Positions 60,013 to 64,000 of a DNA stretch of 64,000 nucleotides are shown piece by piece. The stretch covers positions 1-64,000 of the forward strand of contig NZ_JADWPD010000018.1 of the NCBI RefSeq assembly GCF_017308975.1, read 5' to 3'. The notes beneath the pieces were generated by a model that was not told where the DNA came from, searched no databases, and worked only from the letters and a program-made list of their open reading frames with translations. How positions within the stretch are numbered: the first letter of the stretch is position 1; every line of letters begins with the position of its first letter. The translations under genes and the position numbers were made by a program. Source of the stretch: Amycolatopsis sp. MtRt-6 (GTDB lineage Bacteria > Actinomycetota > Actinomycetes > Mycobacteriales > Pseudonocardiaceae).

Positions 60013-60974
60013 ACCGGCTGTGCCGGGGGCGACCACACCAGCCGCGGGTCGGTCTGGACGAAACTGCCGAGCAGCTGGTCGATCCGGGTCAGCACGTCGA
60101 GGTCGAGCCGGACGCCGGCGGCCTTGGCGTTCTCGGTGACCTGCTCCGGCGTGCTCGCGCCGGCCACCGCCGCCGCGACGCTCTCGTGCTGCAACGTCCA
60201 CGCCAGCGCGAGCTGCGCCATCGTCAGGCCGGCGTCGTCGGCGACGCCGCGCAGCAGCGCCACCCGCTCCAGCAGCTCCGGCAGGAGCAACGGCCGCGCG
60301 GACGACGGCCCGGCCCCGCGCGACCCCACCGGGATCCGCCCGGCCCGGTACTTGCCGGTCAGCACGCCTTGGGCGAGCGGCACCGAAGCGAACTGCCCGA
60401 CGCCGATCCGCGCGCCCACCGGCATCACCTGGGCCTCGGGCACCCGCCACAGCATCGAATAGTGCGGCTGGTTGGCGATCAGCGGGACGTCGTGGCGCGC
60501 GGCGGCCTCGTGGGCCTGCAGCAGCTGCTCGGCCGTCCACTCCGACGTGCCGACGTACCGGATCTTCCCCTGCCGCACCAGGTCCGACAGCGCGAGGAAC
60601 GTCTCCGCGACCGGCGTGCGGTAGTCGAAGCGCAGCAGCTGGTAGACGTCGACGTAGTCGGTGCGCAGCCGCCGCAGCGAGCCCTCCAGCGACGCGATCA
60701 CGTGCTTGCGGCTCAAGCCCGCGTCGTTGGGGCCCGGGCCTTCCGGCCAGAACACGCCGGTGCACAGCACCAGGTCGTCACGGCGCACGCCGGCGAACGC
60801 CGCCCCGAATGCGGCCTCCGCGGCGCCGCCGTCCCAGGCCGCCGCGGTGTGGAACGTCGTGACGCCGGCGTCCAGCGCCGCGGCGACGCAGCCGGGCGAG
60901 CCGTGCGTCAGCCAGTTGCCGTAGGCGATCTCGCTGACGGCGAGCCCGCTCGCGCCGACCCTGCGGTACTCCAC
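60009..60974 (-). CDS. Aldo-keto reductase-fold protein lacking catalytic tetrad
   Basis: 321 residues, complete AKR barrel like the Kv-beta branch: GLSRKHVIASLEGSLRRLRT, YVGTSEWTAEQL and the C-terminal NADP region SVAAAVAGASTPEQVTEN. But the four catalytic positions are replaced: the Asp of DTA is His (HTAAAW), the Tyr is Trp, the Lys is Gly (LCTGVFW) and the His is Leu (YQLLRFD). It should bind NADP but not reduce in the usual way. It starts 1 nt after the SDR gene and is co-transcribed with it. Confidence 0.8.
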   Translation of the reverse strand: MEYRRVGASGLAVSEIAYGNWLTHGSPGCVAAALDAGVTTFHTAAAWDGGAAEAAFGAAFAGVRRDDLVLCTGVFWPEGPGPNDAGLSRKHVIASLEGSLRRLRTDYVDVYQLLRFDYRTPVAETFLALSDLVRQGKIRYVGTSEWTAEQLLQAHEAAARHDVPLIANQPHYSMLWRVPEAQVMPVGARIGVGQFASVPLAQGVLTGKYRAGRIPVGSRGAGPSSARPLLLPELLERVALLRGVADDAGLTMAQLALAWTLQHESVAAAVAGASTPEQVTENAKAAGVRLDLDVLTRIDQLLGSFVQTDPRLVWSPPAQPV

Positions 60975-60975
60975 C

Positions 60976-61761
60976 TCAGCCTCCCACGGCCATCTCGTCG
61001 ATCCACGCGTCGACCGCGCCGGCCTTGCGCGCGAACGACTCCCGCACCGATTCGTGCGGCAGGATCAGGAACTCCTCCGCGCCGAGGCCGCGCACGACCG
61101 CTTCGGCGACGTCTTCGGGGTCGATGAGCGGGGCCGCCGCGGCGATGGCCAGCGCGGCCGGGTGCCCGGCGGCGATGCCGGGCTCCAGCAGCGCAGTCCG
61201 GACGCCGAGCGGGCACAGCGCGCTGACCCGCACCCCACGCGGCCGGTAGGTGACCGCCAGCCACTCGGCGAGCCCGACCGCCGCGTGCTTGGTGACCGAG
61301 TACGGCGCGTCGCCGGGGATGCCGAGCAGGCCGGCGCCCGACGCGGTGATCAGCAGGTAGCCCTCGCCGCGTGCCAGCATCGACGGCAGCACCGCCTGCG
61401 CGGCGTGGACGTGCTGCATGACGTTGATCTCCCACGACTTCTGCCACTGCTCGTCGGCCGCGTGCACGCCGGTGCCGAACGCCGCGCCCGCGTTGGCGCA
61501 GAACACGTCGATGCGGCCGAACTCGGCGCGGGCCGTCGCGACCAGGGCCTTCAGGTCCTTTTTGGACGTCGCGTCGGCGGTCACCGCGACGGCCCGGCCA
61601 CCCGCGGCCGTGATCCCGGCCGCCACCCGCGCGGCGCCGTCGGCGTCCACGTCGGACACGACCACCCCGGCCGCGCCTTCCGCGGCGAAGCGGCGGGCCA
61701 TGGCGGCCCCGATTCCGTGTGCCGCGCCGGTCAGCGCGACCACGCGTCCAGTCAGTTCCAC
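60976..61761 (-). CDS. SDR family oxidoreductase
   Basis: 261 residues, classical SDR: TGAAHGIGAAM near 11-21, NAGA near 91, Ser near 140 and YSVTK near 153-157. Uses NAD(P)H. Shares an operon with the aldo-keto reductase-fold protein and is divergent from the NMO-KS synthase, so it may serve the same pathway. Confidence 0.88.
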   Translation of the reverse strand: MELTGRVVALTGAAHGIGAAMARRFAAEGAAGVVVSDVDADGAARVAAGITAAGGRAVAVTADATSKKDLKALVATARAEFGRIDVFCANAGAAFGTGVHAADEQWQKSWEINVMQHVHAAQAVLPSMLARGEGYLLITASGAGLLGIPGDAPYSVTKHAAVGLAEWLAVTYRPRGVRVSALCPLGVRTALLEPGIAAGHPAALAIAAAAPLIDPEDVAEAVVRGLGAEEFLILPHESVRESFARKAGAVDAWIDEMAVGG

Positions 61762-61802
61762 GCGGGCTCCAGGTATTTCAGTGTCGAATTGTCACGCGGG
61801 TG

Positions 61803-61820
61803 CGGGAAATGTATTTCCCG
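61803..61820. promoter_or_regulatory. 18-bp palindrome in divergent promoter region
   Basis: CGGGAAAT-GT-ATTTCCCG, two 8-bp arms around 2 nt, midway in the AT-rich 205-bp gap between the SDR and synthase genes. A strong operator candidate that could control both directions. Confidence 0.6.
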
Positions 61821-61966
61821 GTTGCGATGCGTGTGATAAAAGTGCTGGTCAGCGTCATGTTCTTGCCTTGTTCCACGGTTTTTCACCGTAGCACGAGTAT
61901 TGCGTTTCCGGTGCCTGGTGCGTTATTCCTGAAGATCGCAACGCCCCGCGCACAGGAGGTCCGCCG

Positions 61967-64000
61967 ATGGCCGCGCTCGTTCCGCCGTCGCACGCTCGCC
62001 GGCTCCGGTGTCTCGGGGCCGGCGATCCCGACGTGGTCGCCGCGGTCGCGCGCGGCGGCGGCCTCGGCGTCCTCGACGGCGCCGACCCGGCGGACCTGCG
62101 GCTGGTCGAGGCCCGGGTCCGGGTGCCGTACGCCGTGCGGACGGACGGCCCCTTGCCCGAAGGCGCGGCCTTCGCCGTCCGCACGAAAGCGCCGTGGGCC
62201 GGCGCGCTCGCCGAGGTCGCGGACGTGGCCACGGCTGCCGAGGCCGTGCGCGGCGGCGCGCTGGGCCTCGTCGCCGGTCCGGGGGAGCTGAGTGACTTCG
62301 TTTTGCTGCAACAGCTTCTGACCACCTTCGACGTCCCGGTCTGGGGCCGCGTGGCCGGGCCGCGGACGGCCGTGGGCGCGCTCGCCGGCGGCGCGGCGGG
62401 TGTCGTCGTCGAGTCCACAGAGGACGTCTCCCGGATCGTCGGCGCGAAGGTGCCCGCGGCCGGCCTTGGCACCGGGCTGTGCCGGACGCTGGGCAGCGCG
62501 CTGCCGATCGTCCAGGGCCCGATGACACGGGTGAGCGACCAGCCGGGCTTCGCGGCCGCGGTCGCCGACGCGGGCGGGTTCCCGTTCGTCGCGGTGGCCA
62601 CGGCGAACGGCGCCCGCACCGCCGAGCTGCTCGCCCGCACCGCCGAGCGCCTCGGCGACCGGCCGTGGGGCGCGGGCATCCTCGGCTTCGTGCCCGACGA
62701 CCTGCGCGTCGCCCAGCTCGCCGCGATCCGGGCGGCGCGACCGCGGTGCGTGCTGGTCGCGGGCGGGAAACCAGGACAGGCCAAGGCCCTGGAAGCCGAC
62801 GGGATCGCGACGTTCCTGCACGTGCCGTCGCCGGTCCTGCTCCGCCAGTACCTCGACGCCGGGATCCGCCGGTTCGTCTTCGAGGGCGCCGAATGCGGTG
62901 GGCACGTCGGCCCGCGGGCGAGTTTCGCGCTGTGGGAGGAACAGCTGGCTGTCCTCGACGGCGCGAAGGACGTCGAAGTGCTGTTCGCCGGCGGGATCCA
63001 CGACGCGCGCTCGGCCGCCGTGGTCGCGGCGATGGCCGAGCCGATCGACGCCGCCGGGGTTCTGATGGGCACCGCGTACCTGTTCACCGAAGAAGCCGTG
63101 ACGCACGGCGCGATCACCGGGCTGTTCCAGGAGCGCGCGCTCGCCGCGGACACCACCGTGACGCTGGAAACGGCGCCGGGCCACCGCACGCGGTGCCTGC
63201 CCAGCCCGTACACGACGGAGTTCGCGCAGGTCAAAGCCGGTCTGGGTGACACGCCCGAGGCGTGGCAACGGCTGGAGGAGCTGAACACCGGGCGGCTGCG
63301 CGTCGCGAGCAAGGGCGTCCGCCGCGACGGCGAGGCGCTCGACACCGCCACCCAGCTGGCCGAGGGGATGTTCATGGCGGGCGAGGTCGCCGTCCTGCGG
63401 GACCGCCGGACGACGATCGCCGAGCTGCACCGCGACGTCACGTCCGGGAAGACGTTCGCGCGCCCGGAGGAACCGGTGCCGGACTCCCGCGACATCGCGA
63501 TCATCGGCATGGCCTGCACGTTCCCCGGGGCGCGCGACCTCCCGGCGTTCTGGTCGAACATCCTCCGCGGCGAAGACGCCGTCACCGAAGTCCCGCGCGA
63601 CCGCTGGGACCCGGAAGTCTACTTCGGACAGTCGACGTCGAAGCACGGCGCCTTCCTGCCCGCGCTGGACGTCGATCCGCTGGAGTTCGGCATCCCGCCG
63701 TCGGCGATGGGCAGCATCGACCCGGCGCAGCTGGTGTCCCTGGAAACCGCGCGTCGCGCGCTGGCCGACGCCGGGTACGCGAACCGGGACTTCGACCGCG
63801 AGCACACGAGCGTCGTGTTCGGCGCGGAGGCGGGCGGCGACCTGGCGAACGCGGGCACGCTGCGGTCGCTGCTCGACGGCTACCTCGACGACGTGCCGCC
63901 CGAGCTGCTCGCGCAGCTGCCGGCGCCGACCGAGGACACGTTCCCGGGCACGCTGGCCAACGTCATCTCCGGCCGGATCGCGAACCGCCTCGACCTCGGC
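61967..64000 (+). CDS. Type I synthase, NMO-KS N-terminus (partial)
   Basis: The first 678 codons of a large gene, open to the window edge. Residues about 1-505 form nitronate monooxygenase/PfaD-like FMN barrel sequence, with ALPIVQGPMTRVSD near 181 and the characteristic EGAECGGHVGPR near 306; residues from about 509 begin a beta-ketoacyl synthase (IAIIGMACTFPGA), whose catalytic Cys lies outside the window. Such proteins are iterative polyketide or polyunsaturated fatty acid-type synthases, where the NMO domain may act as a built-in enoyl reductase. AGGAGG lies 7 nt before the ATG. Confidence 0.85.
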   Translation, partial: MAALVPPSHARRLRCLGAGDPDVVAAVARGGGLGVLDGADPADLRLVEARVRVPYAVRTDGPLPEGAAFAVRTKAPWAGALAEVADVATAAEAVRGGALGLVAGPGELSDFVLLQQLLTTFDVPVWGRVAGPRTAVGALAGGAAGVVVESTEDVSRIVGAKVPAAGLGTGLCRTLGSALPIVQGPMTRVSDQPGFAAAVADAGGFPFVAVATANGARTAELLARTAERLGDRPWGAGILGFVPDDLRVAQLAAIRAARPRCVLVAGGKPGQAKALEADGIATFLHVPSPVLLRQYLDAGIRRFVFEGAECGGHVGPRASFALWEEQLAVLDGAKDVEVLFAGGIHDARSAAVVAAMAEPIDAAGVLMGTAYLFTEEAVTHGAITGLFQERALAADTTVTLETAPGHRTRCLPSPYTTEFAQVKAGLGDTPEAWQRLEELNTGRLRVASKGVRRDGEALDTATQLAEGMFMAGEVAVLRDRRTTIAELHRDVTSGKTFARPEEPVPDSRDIAIIGMACTFPGARDLPAFWSNILRGEDAVTEVPRDRWDPEVYFGQSTSKHGAFLPALDVDPLEFGIPPSAMGSIDPAQLVSLETARRALADAGYANRDFDREHTSVVFGAEAGGDLANAGTLRSLLDGYLDDVPPELLAQLPAPTEDTFPGTLANVISGRIANRLDLG

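Noticed and set aside
57295-60765. 1156-codon minus-strand open frame opposite the CHAT gene
   Set aside because: Mirror of the TPR-CHAT coding strand in high-GC DNA; no fold, no start signal.
61855-63805. Long minus-strand frames opposite the NMO-KS gene
   Set aside because: The plus-strand frame shows NMO and KS motifs and a perfect ribosome-binding site; the minus frames show none.

Overview
The window is very GC-rich, uses GTG and TTG starts freely, packs genes with GTGA/ATGA overlaps, and carries a conservon operon (CvnA-D), F420-type (LLM) oxidoreductases, a DUF222-HNH protein and many TetR/MarR regulators. This points to an actinomycete of the Pseudonocardiales, most like Amycolatopsis; the genus is an inference from gene content and style. 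No rRNA, tRNA, CRISPR array, intact insertion sequence or prophage was seen.

Layout. 0-10 kb: start of a leftward gene at the edge, a secreted phospholipase A2-like domain fused to a large membrane protein, a protein with a Gly/Ser-rich linker, a membrane GGDEF diguanylate cyclase, three tandem hexapeptide mini-ORFs (5350-5522), an MFS exporter, an SDR and a long-chain acyl-CoA ligase facing each other, and a TenA-like protein. 11-15.3 kb: the conservon cvnA-B-C-D behind a good promoter. 15-22.7 kb: DoxX, NUDIX, HAD, alpha/beta hydrolase, metallophosphoesterase, DUF6412-like protein with a damaged YidC paralogue, DUF1992, TetR and a lytic transglycosylase. 22.7-27.7 kb: an accessory-looking stretch with a long intergenic region, two related small proteins sharing an N-terminal motif, a GNAT, a degenerate minisatellite, DUF222-HNH and a broken SGNH hydrolase. 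27.7-36.5 kb: a secreted TAP-like hydrolase, DHA2 and DMT transporters around a Cys-rich MarR, acetyltransferases, regulators, a cupin and two GNAT remnants.

36-42 kb: HxlR regulator followed by a tightly coupled operon SRPBCC - F420-type oxidoreductase - molybdopterin oxidoreductase, then RibD-like reductase plus epoxide hydrolase. 42-52.5 kb: broken TetR, acyl-CoA synthetase, coiled-coil protein, truncated nitroreductase-hemerythrin fusion, TetR/LLM pair, phosphotransferase, aminotransferase, and a DHPS-like/RibD-like pair. 52.5-64 kb: DctA remnant, NUDIX, an unknown coiled-coil protein, VOC, serine hydrolase, a 60-residue protein with a Cys-containing tail next to a TPR-CHAT protease, an aldo-keto reductase-fold protein lacking its catalytic residues, an SDR, and the start of a large NMO-KS polyketide/fatty-acid synthase running off the right edge.

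The most unusual signals are the three in-frame conserved hexapeptide mini-ORFs, the mini-protein/CHAT pair, a 120-125 bp structured repeat sitting in two broken genes (YidC at 19.6 kb, GNAT at 35.5 kb), the catalytically stripped aldo-keto reductase, and four convergent gene pairs that share one CTAG as both stop codons. Six gene remnants show that the region is actively losing and rearranging paralogues.
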